A DNA stretch of 64,000 bases from Nitrospira sp. CR1.1 (GCA_014055465.1 WIAF01000002.1:62001-126000); one strand, 5' to 3'; counted from the stretch's first letter, positions 9,442 through 17,945 are shown. The notes: generated from the letters alone by a model not told the origin. Numbers and translations: made by a program.

Positions 9442-9477
9442 ACGGCCCCTGAACGACCCGAGAACGCCGCTGGCAGC
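9442..9477. repeat. Solo 3' half of the 124-bp intergenic element
   Basis: This stretch repeats the right-hand part of the element that follows it: the shared core GAGAACGCCGCTGGC (9460-9474) is preceded by CCCTGAACGA, matching CCCTGAGCGA of the full copy. It begins 2 bp after the kinase stop codon. No left half is present, so it is a truncated copy or the product of tandem exchange with the adjacent full copy. Confidence 0.55.
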
Positions 9478-9494
9478 TAATCAGACCAGTCCTG

Positions 9495-9617
9495 CAGGAG
9501 GCTCAAACAGGCTGTCCAGCAAGGCCGCAGCAAGGGAAGGGCCGAAGCGTACCCTTGCGGTACGTTGAGGCCCTGAGCGAGGCGAGAACGCCGCTGGCGG
9601 CCTGTTTCAGCCTCCTG
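9495..9617. repeat. Intergenic inverted-repeat element, copy A
   Basis: A 123-bp unit with terminal arms 9495-9520 and 9593-9617 that pair almost fully (one mismatch column and one offset). Inside are the family motifs AAGGCCGCAG (9521-9530), a double hairpin GGGCC / CGTACC ... GGTACG / GGCCC (9539-9572) and GAGAACGCC just before the right arm. It fills the gap between the convergent kinase and M48 genes and ends 3 bp from the M48 stop. Related copies lie at 49205, 52833, 62384 and 63339. There is no T-tract, so it is not a classic terminator. Confidence 0.85.
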
Positions 9618-9620
9618 CCC

Positions 9621-10493
9621 CTAGATGCGTTTGGTCATGCGCGAGAACCGCTCCTGTAACAGGACGCCGGTGGCGGCAAGATGTTTGCCCTGAATCGTTT
9701 TCTGCACTGCCTCGATACGCGCTGAAAAGTTGGGATGGGTTTTAAACAAAGCCCGGTCATCGCCCTTGAGGTCCCGTAAGCGCGTCAGCAAGCCCACATA
9801 GGCCTCCGCGTCGTAACCGACCCGCGCCGCGAACACTTCGCCGACCGTATCGGCTTCCGTTTCCTTCTCCTGATCCAGGCCTTCATCGAGCAACTTCTTG
9901 ACCGCGCCGTCAATCACGGTCTTGAACGCCGCCGGATTGCTCGTCGCATACGACAGGCCCGCTTCGGTCACACCTGCCAGGCGCTTGCTCCGCTGAATGA
10001 CATCGAGAATGTGCTTTTGGCTCACGTGGGCGATTTCATGTCCCAACACCGCGGCCAACTCCGCCTCGTTTCGGATCTGCTTGAGCAGACCGCGCGTGAC
10101 AAAGATGTATCCGGCCGGCGCGGCAAAGGCATTGATCGATTCATGCTCCAGAATCGCCACCCGATAGGGAATATCCGGCCGGTCGGACGTGTTGGCGACT
10201 GCCCGCCCGACCAGATTCACATACCGGACGAGCTCCGGTTGATCCACGACTCCGCCATACCGTGCCACAACCTGCAAGGCCATCGACTGGCCGATCGACG
10301 ACTCCTCCTCATAGCCGATGGGGAACAGACTCCCGACAACATTGCCGACCCCATGAATGGCCCCGGCCAAGCGCGGATTACCGGATTGTCGCGCGATATC
10401 TTCACTGGCTCGCTGCACGTCCGCGCAACCGGCCGCGGCCAGAGAAAAGGCAATCAACGTTGCCGCCAGATTCTGATTACTTCGCATATTCAC
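9621..10493 (-). CDS. M48-family metalloprotease lipoprotein
   Basis: A 290-residue exported protein with a lipobox (LAAAGC) after a short hydrophobic signal, so it should be lipid-anchored in the envelope. The zinc site HEIAH is in the family context VLGHEIAHVSQKH, with the third ligand in EKETEADTVG. M48 proteins of this type (Loi/BepA-like) degrade or chaperone misfolded outer-membrane proteins. The TPR region of BepA is missing. The start overlaps the preceding SH3 gene by 17 bp, indicating an operon with it and the adenylate cyclase. Confidence 0.9.
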   Translation of the reverse strand: MNMRSNQNLAATLIAFSLAAAGCADVQRASEDIARQSGNPRLAGAIHGVGNVVGSLFPIGYEEESSIGQSMALQVVARYGGVVDQPELVRYVNLVGRAVANTSDRPDIPYRVAILEHESINAFAAPAGYIFVTRGLLKQIRNEAELAAVLGHEIAHVSQKHILDVIQRSKRLAGVTEAGLSYATSNPAAFKTVIDGAVKKLLDEGLDQEKETEADTVGEVFAARVGYDAEAYVGLLTRLRDLKGDDRALFKTHPNFSARIEAVQKTIQGKHLAATGVLLQERFSRMTKRI

Positions 10494-10989
10494 CGAGGCC
10501 TCCTTCTCGCAAAAACTCCTCGACCTCCTGATCGGGAATCTGATAGGCCGTCATCCGATCCACCGCGTCGCGATCACGCGCGGACACGCCGGCGCGATTG
10601 GCATAGCCTTCGGAAGCCTTATCCAGTCCTCTGGCGCCCGCCGAGGCCGTCGTGGCCGATGCATCGCCGCCGCGCATGCTTTGGCCAAGCTTGGCCAATG
10701 TATCGTTGGTGCCGGACGGTTTGGACGATGAGGTCTTGTTGGCGAAGATCCATCCTTTGGCGCCGGCTGAAGTCTTGACCTCCACCCAATTGCCGTCACG
10801 CCCGACCACCTCCAACGCCTCGCCGAACTTCACGTTCCCTACCACGGCATCCAATGAAGTTTTTCCGGCGCGAAGTTGCGCCGTCTTGGCTTGCACATAG
10901 ACAGTTTCTGCCTGGGCCTCGCTCCCCCAGGCGAACAGACCGAGGCATAGGACGATGGGAAACACTCGAAGCAATCGTGGTGGTGTCAC
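10477..10989 (-). CDS. Exported SH3-domain protein
   Basis: A 170-residue protein with a signal peptide (about 1-27, ending SEAQAE) and a bacterial SH3 domain (about 28-87) showing VYVQAKTAQLRAGKTSLDAVVGN-like strands and a WV-V-GWIF ending. Such domains commonly bind peptidoglycan or proteins in the periplasm. The C-terminal half is low in complexity and then charged (DRDAVDRMTAYQIPDQEVEEFLREGGLGEYA). It sits between the cyclase and the M48 protease and overlaps the latter by 17 bp, suggesting a shared envelope role. Confidence 0.82.
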   Translation of the reverse strand: MTPPRLLRVFPIVLCLGLFAWGSEAQAETVYVQAKTAQLRAGKTSLDAVVGNVKFGEALEVVGRDGNWVEVKTSAGAKGWIFANKTSSSKPSGTNDTLAKLGQSMRGGDASATTASAGARGLDKASEGYANRAGVSARDRDAVDRMTAYQIPDQEVEEFLREGGLGEYAK

Positions 10990-11014
10990 AGCTTTCTCCC
11001 TTCAACGGCGCGGA

Positions 11015-13153
11015 TCATTTCGACGTCATTTCATACACGCCATCCCACTCTGTTGACGGAGGGGTATGGCGATAATTGGTCGAGCGTTCGAGGTAGACGC
11101 GCGACGGACCATCCGATGGGTCCAAGGTCACGGCTTCTGCAAATCTGGCGCAAGCGATCGAGAAATCTCGCAATTTATAGGCCGCCAGACCTTCCAGGTA
11201 CACGTCGATGACGCGCTGCTTCTTCTCGTCCAGCTGCCCCTTGCGGGCCAGCAGCTCAAACACGACGACCGGATCTTTTTTGCCCTTCACTCGTAGCAGA
11301 TCGATCTCTCGCACTTCAACGTCGTTCTTGGCCAGTTCGGCCGTCCGCTGGCCGATCAAAATCAATGTATCGTAGTACTTGCTGGCGCCTTCTAGGCGCG
11401 ACGCCAGATTCACGCTATCCCCGGTCACCGTATACTCCATCCGTTCTTCAGACCCCATGTTGCCGACAATGCAGGGCCCGGAGTTGATACCGATTCTGGC
11501 GCCAATTTCCGGCAACCCCTCCTGCTTCCAAATCACACGGAGCCGGGCCAATTCGGCCTGACAGTCCAACGCAGCATAGCAGGCCAGCGACGCATGCTGG
11601 GGATCGTTCAGGGGCGCGCCGAAGAGTGCCATGATGCCGTCTCCGAGATACTTGTTCACATTGCCACGATGGGTGGTCTTGATGATGGTCGTCATGGCCG
11701 ACAGGTAGCGGTTCAGCAACGCCACGAGATCCTCCGGCGGCATCTTTTCGGAGATGGTCGTGAAGCCGGCAATATCCGAGAAGAGAATCGAAATCTCCTT
11801 CTTCTCTCCCCCGAGCTTGATGGCCTCGGGATTCCGCATGATCTCCTCAACCACTTCAGAGGACATGTACTTGTCGAACGCCGCCCGCATGAGCCGGCGC
11901 TGCTTTCCCTCGGTTACATATTCGACCGTCGCAGCCGTGCCGAACGTCAAGGCCAGGGCCATCTCCGGAAACACCAGATCCAGCCACCGCTCGTGCCCGG
12001 CGAAGGCATGTGCCACCAACCCATAGTAGGCCAGGGCAAGGCCAATCGTGACGCCGAATTTGACCGGATAGGAAGGCACCAGCATGAAGGCCCCGGCCGA
12101 AGCGAGGCACAGCAGCAGGAGAACCGTCAACGAAAACCAGGCCGGCGCGGCCTGCAATCCTTGCCCGTGCAGCAAATTGTCCAGCGCCGCCATGTGGATG
12201 AGCACGCCGGGTGTGGCGGAAGAAAATGGGGTGACTCGAAGATCGTACAGACCTGCCGCCGTCCCGGCGATAAACACGACCTTGTCTTTGAACAACGTCG
12301 CATCCAGTGTTGGCCGCTCCCCTTTTTCCTGCTGAGCGAATGCCTGCAGCACTCCGCCAATCGAATACTTCCGAGCATGGTAGGTCTGCTCCAGCGAGCC
12401 GTGCCACCGGATCAAGAGGTGGCCATCGGCATCGAGTGGAGTACTGCTGTTCCCGATGCGTACCCGGCCATCCTCGACGGAAAGCCCGTCCGCCCCGAGC
12501 AGGTACCGGGCCACCGCGACCGGGAGATGCGGAACGAACTGCCCGCCCACCTGCCCCAACAACGGAATGCGCCTCGTCGGGCCGTCTGCATCCGCGGACA
12601 GATTGATGACGCCGAGGCCATGCGCCTGCTGCGCCAGCACTAGAGTCGGCGGCTTCACCCCGGCCTGCATGTCCGCCCTGCGGTCCGATTCCCGCCACTC
12701 GACCTTCAGGGTCGCGCGGGATTGCAGCTCCTGTGGAATCGGGGCGGGCTCGGCGAGGAACAACATAGGGAGGAACACATTGTCTGCCGCACGCATGTCG
12801 TCGGCAAACGACTGATCAAACTCTTCGGCATTCTCATCCGGTTCGAAAAACATCACGTCGAAGACGACGGCTCTTGCACCCGCCTGTTTGAGATAGCGCA
12901 CCACATACCCAAATCGGTCACGCGGCCAGGGCCAGCGTCCGAACGCCTCCAGGCTCGATTCATCGATGGCCAGCAGCGCAAGATTTGAATCCGCCTTGGC
13001 AGGATCGGCATACCGCCGGACCAGATGATCAAACGCGTTGAGTTCCACCACCTCAAACCACCGGGTCATCCGCAGTCCAGCCACGAGACTGAACACAGCG
13101 AGGCCGACCGCGAGCGCGGAGAGGAGTTTCGTTGTCCGTGTCGAAGAGGTCAT
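11015..13153 (-). CDS. CHASE2-domain membrane adenylate cyclase (class III)
   Basis: A 712-residue protein: one N-terminal membrane segment, an extracytoplasmic CHASE2 sensor (about 35-335), three membrane helices (about 340-410) and a class III cyclase domain (about 450-625). Metal-binding Asp460 (LFSDIAGFT) and Asp505 (KYLGDGIMALFG) are present. The substrate-selecting pair is Lys501 and Thr575, the pair known in bacterial class IIIb adenylate cyclases, and the transition-state Asn/Arg are in VNLASR. The C-terminal tail contains one TPR-like repeat. It should make cAMP in response to an external signal. It heads an operon with the SH3 and M48 genes. Confidence 0.9.
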   Translation of the reverse strand: MTSSTRTTKLLSALAVGLAVFSLVAGLRMTRWFEVVELNAFDHLVRRYADPAKADSNLALLAIDESSLEAFGRWPWPRDRFGYVVRYLKQAGARAVVFDVMFFEPDENAEEFDQSFADDMRAADNVFLPMLFLAEPAPIPQELQSRATLKVEWRESDRRADMQAGVKPPTLVLAQQAHGLGVINLSADADGPTRRIPLLGQVGGQFVPHLPVAVARYLLGADGLSVEDGRVRIGNSSTPLDADGHLLIRWHGSLEQTYHARKYSIGGVLQAFAQQEKGERPTLDATLFKDKVVFIAGTAAGLYDLRVTPFSSATPGVLIHMAALDNLLHGQGLQAAPAWFSLTVLLLLCLASAGAFMLVPSYPVKFGVTIGLALAYYGLVAHAFAGHERWLDLVFPEMALALTFGTAATVEYVTEGKQRRLMRAAFDKYMSSEVVEEIMRNPEAIKLGGEKKEISILFSDIAGFTTISEKMPPEDLVALLNRYLSAMTTIIKTTHRGNVNKYLGDGIMALFGAPLNDPQHASLACYAALDCQAELARLRVIWKQEGLPEIGARIGINSGPCIVGNMGSEERMEYTVTGDSVNLASRLEGASKYYDTLILIGQRTAELAKNDVEVREIDLLRVKGKKDPVVVFELLARKGQLDEKKQRVIDVYLEGLAAYKLRDFSIACARFAEAVTLDPSDGPSRVYLERSTNYRHTPPSTEWDGVYEMTSK

Positions 13154-13295
13154 CGAGAAGGTTCACCCGAGGCAACCATGCGCGTCGAGGGCTATCGTAC
13201 TGGAGATTGGGTGAGAGGGAAAGAGGCGGGAGAGCAACCTCGTTCAAAAGGGGAAACCGTCAATCATGCCGGCGGCCTTGTCTGCGTTCGAACCA

Positions 13296-14912
13296 CTACG
13301 GCGCGTCATTCGCGCAACGAAACCCCAACGTCGGGCCCCAATAGGTCATTTCATCCCATCCCCGGTAGCCGGCGCGCAATTCCAGCGGACGCTCCATCCA
13401 GCTGCCACCCCGCAAGACTCGAAAGGTTCCCCGCAGGGGCCCTTGCGGGTCACGGGCCGGCGAGGTGCGGTAAAAATCCTCCGCATACCAATCCTTCACC
13501 CATTCCGAGACCAGACCGATCATGCCGGACACGCCATAGGGTGAACGGGAGGCCAGCGGCACGCCCACCGGCTCGACGCCGTTCGCGGAAGCCTTTCCAT
13601 CCGTCAGCGCCCCCCGGCTTTTCTGGATCACCTCGTCGCTGTTCCCCCAGGGGTACCGCCTTCCGTCGATGCCGCGCGCGGCTTTCTCCCATTCGGCCTC
13701 TGTGGGCAACCGTTTCCCGCCCCATTGGCAATAGGTTCTCGCCTGCATCCAGGTGACATCGGTCACGGGATGTTGATCGAGCTGGGGATCATCGAAGGCC
13801 GCGCGCACTTTCGGCGGGAGGCAGCTCCCTCCGTCCACACAGGCTCGATACTGTGCGTTTGTCACCCCCTGCTGATCGATCCAGTAGGAGCTGAGATAGA
13901 GGCGATGCAGGGGGCGCGCATCGGGCAGGCCATCCTCCATCCCCATGAGAAATTCGCCTGCCGGGATCAGCACCATTCCGGCAGGGGGCGTCAGGCCTTG
14001 CTCCAAGAGCCGTTTCACCGTCTCCTGCTGGTCCGCCTCAAGCTGGACATTGACCCGAGCGATAGAATCCTCACCGGCCGCCGGAGCGGCCTCAGTCGAA
14101 CGAACAGGCGGTGCGGCCGCGCGGGCCACCGACGCCTGCCCACTTCGCAGCGCCTCCGCAGCCGGAGGCATCGTGGCAGACCGGCTCGGCGCAGCCGGCG
14201 TGTCAGACATGCGAATGGTCTCGATCCGTACGGCTGTCCGCGCCATGTCCGGAACGGGATCGCTGGTGCCTTTTCCCTTCTTGATCTCTTTTCTAACTTT
14301 GCCGATCGCCGAAAAATCAAAATCCGGAATGTTGGCCAGCAAGGGCGTGGCATAACTGATGGGGACGGCGAACGCCATGCCTTCCGGCACGATTCCTGAG
14401 GGATGCGTAAATTTCGTGGTGAGAATTCCGACGACTTCCCCCTGCCGATTGAAGACCGCTCCGCCGCTGTTGCCCGGGTTCACCGCCGCGTCCACTTGAA
14501 ACACCCGTTGCACGCCCCTGGTACGCACCGCGGCCACATGGCCTCTGGTGATGGTGGTTTCGCGCAACCCGAACTGAAACCCGACGGCAATCACCTCCTG
14601 ATCCAGTTTCACGGCACCGGCATACCCAAGCGGCGCTTCGGATAGTCCGACGGTCTCCACCTTCAGGAGGGCGAGGTCATGCTCCGCATCCACACTGACG
14701 AGCACAGCGGGGGCCCGAAATTCTCCCGGCGTGACGATCGTAATCCGTTTGGCGTTGGCGACCACATGATGCGCTGTCAGCACATAGCCATCGTGGTGGA
14801 CGATCACGCCGCTGCCAGCCGGTTTCTCCACCGGCAGCGGTGACCGCTCGTTGGCCTCCCCACGATCAACGGTGCCCAGGAAGAGGGCGACTAGGACCAG
14901 AAGAATCTTCAT
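13296..14912 (-). CDS. Trypsin-like serine protease fused to a formylglycine-generating-enzyme-like (SUMF1) domain
   Basis: A 538-residue exported protein. After a signal peptide (about 1-20), a HtrA-like protease domain (about 30-210) has a full triad: His49 (TAHHVV), Asp79 (EHDLALL) and Ser149 (NPGNSGGAV). No PDZ domain follows; a low-complexity Ala/Pro/Ser linker leads to an FGE/sulfatase-modifying-factor domain (about 312-538) with MVLIPAGEFLMG, RLPTEAEWEKAARG, YPWGN and RVLRGGSW. Most bacterial domains of this kind are not true formylglycine synthases; the catalytic cysteines are not evident. Its start overlaps the upstream c-heme gene by 4 bp (ATGA). Confidence 0.88.
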   Translation of the reverse strand: MKILLVLVALFLGTVDRGEANERSPLPVEKPAGSGVIVHHDGYVLTAHHVVANAKRITIVTPGEFRAPAVLVSVDAEHDLALLKVETVGLSEAPLGYAGAVKLDQEVIAVGFQFGLRETTITRGHVAAVRTRGVQRVFQVDAAVNPGNSGGAVFNRQGEVVGILTTKFTHPSGIVPEGMAFAVPISYATPLLANIPDFDFSAIGKVRKEIKKGKGTSDPVPDMARTAVRIETIRMSDTPAAPSRSATMPPAAEALRSGQASVARAAAPPVRSTEAAPAAGEDSIARVNVQLEADQQETVKRLLEQGLTPPAGMVLIPAGEFLMGMEDGLPDARPLHRLYLSSYWIDQQGVTNAQYRACVDGGSCLPPKVRAAFDDPQLDQHPVTDVTWMQARTYCQWGGKRLPTEAEWEKAARGIDGRRYPWGNSDEVIQKSRGALTDGKASANGVEPVGVPLASRSPYGVSGMIGLVSEWVKDWYAEDFYRTSPARDPQGPLRGTFRVLRGGSWMERPLELRAGYRGWDEMTYWGPTLGFRCANDAP

Positions 14913-15685
14913 GGTTTGACCGGCAGTAGTACACTGATCGCCCCGGCATTTTGTCCGAGGACGAGGCCTTCCCGCGGGTAGCCCATGCGGTCGACCACCC
15001 CTTTGGGTTCACCATGACAATCCAGACAATGCCTCGTCGCATACAACGGAAACATCAAGCGGAATGACGAGCTGTTGGCCGCCATCTCGCTGATGACGGT
15101 TTCCCGAGGATAGGCGGCATCGGCAAATGCTTCCAAGGCGCCCCGTTCGTAGGCGTCCGGACGGTTGGCAGGGTTCCGCGGGGCCAGCGAGGTTTGCTTC
15201 AGGCGCACGCCGGTTTGATCGGTGAACCGGGCAGACACCCGCGCCCCGAACGCCGCGGGAATGAACCCCTTGAATCCGGTGGCGTGGGGATCGAGCTCCC
15301 GGCGGACATCGGCGATCACCTGCCTGCTGGTCTCGACCAATGCACGAAGCAGCCGTTTCGTCCGCGGGGCTAGCGTCGCGTTGTCCAACTCATGCAAGTC
15401 GATTCCGGCCCGGCCCCGGAACATATCCAGGAGTTGTCGTTCGAAAGCTTCCGGCGTGAGGCCTTGGCCGTGTGATCCATCCAAGAGGATCTGATTGTCA
15501 TTGACCACCGCACGGCCGGAGTCGAGGAGCACGGCGAGCAGACGGGCAGTCTGTTCGAGTTCAAGCACCGTATGGAATGGAATTGAAGAACGTTCGGGTT
15601 GTTCGAACCCCGAAGTCGGCTGAATGGCGTTCAGCCCCCCTCCTGCGACCAGACACGCCACCATCCACAGCAGACGACGTCGCAT
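14909..15685 (-). CDS. Exported c-type heme protein, Tll0287-like (DUF3365)
   Basis: From ATG 15685 the product has 258 residues starting with a signal peptide (MRRRLLWMVACLVAGGGL). The body fits the DUF3365/Tll0287 family of heme-binding sensor-like proteins, and a single c-heme site CLDCH is at residues 220-224, followed by the family ending GYPREGLVLGQNAGAISVLLPV. It is likely periplasmic. The earlier in-frame ATG at 15802 would add an unlikely Arg/Cys-rich leader. It overlaps the protease-FGE gene by 4 bp, so the two are translationally coupled. A paralogue is at 58845 and a broken one at 55384. Confidence 0.82.
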   Translation of the reverse strand: MRRRLLWMVACLVAGGGLNAIQPTSGFEQPERSSIPFHTVLELEQTARLLAVLLDSGRAVVNDNQILLDGSHGQGLTPEAFERQLLDMFRGRAGIDLHELDNATLAPRTKRLLRALVETSRQVIADVRRELDPHATGFKGFIPAAFGARVSARFTDQTGVRLKQTSLAPRNPANRPDAYERGALEAFADAAYPRETVISEMAANSSSFRLMFPLYATRHCLDCHGEPKGVVDRMGYPREGLVLGQNAGAISVLLPVKP

Positions 15686-15832
15686 GGATTGCCCCTGATG
15701 CGTTCGCGTTGCGGGCTGTAGGAAACCGTGCGCTGCCGCCCGTCTCAGCCGGACAGCAGCGCACGTCATGCAAATGGTACGAGTGGCCTGCGACCAAGTC
15801 AAGGCGCTACGCGCATACCGAGCCCTCTGCCC

Positions 15833-16342
15833 TTACCGATTGGGCCGGATGTCGATCATTACATTGTCCGCATCCAGCTCGATCGTCACAGGCATCCCTT
15901 CCTGGAACACCGAGAGTTTGCTCCCTACCAGCGTATCCACCTCAAACCGTTCGAACCCTGCAGGAGTGGAGAGTTGAATTTCCCGCCAAAAAGGATCGGC
16001 GTAGCGAATCCGGCCGGCCACCACCTTGTGATTGGCAAAATCCTCCCCGCCGGGTCTGGTGGCGTCCAACAACACGTTTCCCGAATCGACCAGCAACCAC
16101 ACCTCATCGCCGACCCGCGCGTCATACAGCCCGATTCGATCCGCCTTATTGGGGCTAATCGTCCGCATTTGCAGCCCATACGGAGTTTTCACAAACAGGA
16201 GCCCGCTCTCAATCTTAGCAATCTGCCCGCTCACGGCCAGATGCACGCCGGGCGATGATCCCTCTGATGATTCCGCCCCGGCCGGCGCCAATGGACACAG
16301 GACTCCGATCAACCCGACGAGAAGGCACGCCGTCCACTTCAT
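15833..16342 (-). CDS. Exported protein of unknown function
   Basis: A 169-residue protein with a clear signal peptide (MKWTACLLVGLIGVL to about residue 23). The mature part is rich in predicted beta strands, with repeated short barrel-like segments (VSGQIAKIESGLLFVKTPYG, GDEVWLLVDSGNVLLD, GMPVTIELDADNVMIDI), reminiscent of an OB or SH3-like barrel. No family is recognised. It lies 39 bp downstream of another small exported gene and 147 bp upstream of the c-heme gene on the same strand. Confidence 0.7.
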   Translation of the reverse strand: MKWTACLLVGLIGVLCPLAPAGAESSEGSSPGVHLAVSGQIAKIESGLLFVKTPYGLQMRTISPNKADRIGLYDARVGDEVWLLVDSGNVLLDATRPGGEDFANHKVVAGRIRYADPFWREIQLSTPAGFERFEVDTLVGSKLSVFQEGMPVTIELDADNVMIDIRPNR

Positions 16343-16381
16343 GGTACCCTCCTTTTACGTCTTTCGCGATCCCTGTTCTGG

Positions 16382-16777
16382 TCAGTAGCCCGGCTCATTC
16401 CCCATCCCCGGAGCCGGCGGGACAGCAATGCCATATTCCTGGATCGGGGTAATCATGACGGCAAAGTTGAACAACTCATCCGCCGCCACGTCGTGAATGC
16501 CCTGCTCGCGGGTCCGCAACATCTTGAACCATTTCCCCATCTCGGTTTTGACGGTCTTGTTATCTCCCCGTCCGATGGCGTCCTTCACAACCGCCAGGCG
16601 TTCACTGTAGGGTTCCCAATTCGCCCCCGGATAGCTGGTCTTGTAGAAGGTAAGTGACCCGTTGAGGTCATCGACCCAGGACTGTTGAGCACCGGCCGTT
16701 CCGAGCAGCAGGCTCGTCCCGAGACACAATCCAATCACCAGAGTCCAACACGCCTCTCTCAATCTAGAGCTTTTCAT
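16382..16777 (-). CDS. Small exported protein of unknown function
   Basis: A 131-residue protein with a signal peptide ending near GTAGAQQ (about residue 30). The mature part is mainly helical (SYPGANWEPYSERLAVVKDAIGRGD, KTEMGKWFKMLRTREQGIHDVAADELFNFAVMITPI), with a Pro/Gly-rich end. It has no cysteines after the signal and no recognised domain. It is 40 bp from the preceding gene and 39 bp from the next in the same direction, consistent with an operon of envelope proteins. Confidence 0.68.
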   Translation of the reverse strand: MKSSRLREACWTLVIGLCLGTSLLLGTAGAQQSWVDDLNGSLTFYKTSYPGANWEPYSERLAVVKDAIGRGDNKTVKTEMGKWFKMLRTREQGIHDVAADELFNFAVMITPIQEYGIAVPPAPGMGNEPGY

Positions 16778-16817
16778 GGTGCGCCTCCTTGGTCACGACG
16801 CAATCCCCGGAAGAGGG

Positions 16818-17147
16818 TCAGAAGGAGACCGACGACTGACGATCCGATTCCCGAGCATCATCGGCATCCTTGCTGTCCGGCGTCTTCAGCATGTTCATGC
16901 CCATCCCCTCGGAAGGCTCGTTATCCGGAGCCAGCATCTGGCGATCAAACCCCTTCTCCGGCTCACTTCCCGCCGAGTCGCTGGAGGCAGGACTGTCTCC
17001 AGGCCGACTTTCCGCTTGTGGCGTGAACGCCCCGAACATCTGATCCGGGTGGATGACCTGAGCGAACCCCGCCGATGCCAGGAACGCGACGACAGCTGAG
17101 CCGATCATGATCGGTGATGCAGTCGAGAGGAACGCTGTCCTATCCAT
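16818..17147 (-). CDS. Small membrane-anchored acidic protein of unknown function
   Basis: A 109-residue protein with one N-terminal hydrophobic helix (about 10-30, PIMIGSAVVAFLASAGFA), then an acidic, Ser/Pro/Asp-rich low-complexity tail. No domain is recognised; the tail looks disordered. It is the first gene of the leftward row of small exported genes and is preceded by a GA-rich ribosome-binding region. The 153 bp upstream, before the regulator gene, hold only a small dyad CACCC-TTC-GGGTG at 17261-17273. Confidence 0.6.
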   Translation of the reverse strand: MDRTAFLSTASPIMIGSAVVAFLASAGFAQVIHPDQMFGAFTPQAESRPGDSPASSDSAGSEPEKGFDRQMLAPDNEPSEGMGMNMLKTPDSKDADDARESDRQSSVSF

Positions 17148-17300
17148 GATCTGTCCTCCTCTCTCAAGCCTGAACGCGTTGATCCACGATGATCGAAACC
17201 GATCCCACTCTACGGGAAGGTCTACGCGAGGCCTATTGCCTGGGAGGTGGATTTTCTCTCCACCCTTCGGGTGAGCAGAAACGCGGTGAGCAAGCGGGCG

Positions 17301-17945
17301 TCAGCCGTTCCCGAGATACACGAGCACGGCCTCAACACGCCCGTTGACCTTCAACTTTTGATAGGCATGATGGAGATGAGTTTTCACGGTATCGAGGGAC
17401 ACGCAGAGTTGATCGGCGATTTCTTTATTACTGCGCCCGGCCGCGGCACAAGCGAGAATTTCTCGTTCCCTATCGGTCAGCAAGGACAGCCCGCCGGAAT
17501 CCGACTCCCCTTGTTGGCCCGCCAGGGCCACAGCTTTTTTGGCAAACCCGTCCGGCATGTAGGCCGAACGCACGGGCTTATTCAGGAAGGTTGCGCGGAT
17601 GATCCGCAGGAACTCCTCATGGTCGGCGTCTTTTAGAATGTACCCGCAGGCTCCCGCCCGCACGGCTGCGACGATACGGGCATCGTCGTCGTGCACGGAC
17701 AGCATCAACACCCGGCAGTCCGACACACAAGCGCGGATCAATCGGGTGGCCGTGATGCCGTCCAGCCGCGGCATGTCGACATCCATCAGCACGATGTCGG
17801 GCTTTTTCTCCACGGCGAGGTCGAACGCCTGCCGGCCGTCCATGGCCTCCCCTACCACCACAATGTCCGGCTCATGCTCGAGCAACATCCGCAAACTCTG
17901 CCGAAACAACCGTTGATCCTCGGCGATCAGGATGGAGATAGGCAT
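17301..17945 (-). CDS. NarL/FixJ-type response regulator
   Basis: From ATG 17945 the product is 214 residues. A receiver domain (about 1-120) has phosphoacceptor Asp55 (IVLMDVDMPRLDG), Ser and Lys (GYILKDA) at the switch positions, and a LuxR-type HTH (about 147-210) has LTDREREILACAAAGRSNKEIADQLCVSLDTVKTH-like order. The start overlaps the end of the kinase gene by 19 bp, so the pair is coupled. The longer frame to 18050 would add residues belonging to the kinase coding region and is rejected. Targets are unknown. Confidence 0.92.
   Translation of the reverse strand: MPISILIAEDQRLFRQSLRMLLEHEPDIVVVGEAMDGRQAFDLAVEKKPDIVLMDVDMPRLDGITATRLIRACVSDCRVLMLSVHDDDARIVAAVRAGACGYILKDADHEEFLRIIRATFLNKPVRSAYMPDGFAKKAVALAGQQGESDSGGLSLLTDREREILACAAAGRSNKEIADQLCVSLDTVKTHLHHAYQKLKVNGRVEAVLVYLGNG

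Noticed and set aside
9440-9620. Ordinary bidirectional terminator between convergent genes
   Set aside because: The structure is long, lacks T-tracts and recurs at other loci with the same internal motifs, so a repeat family explains it better.
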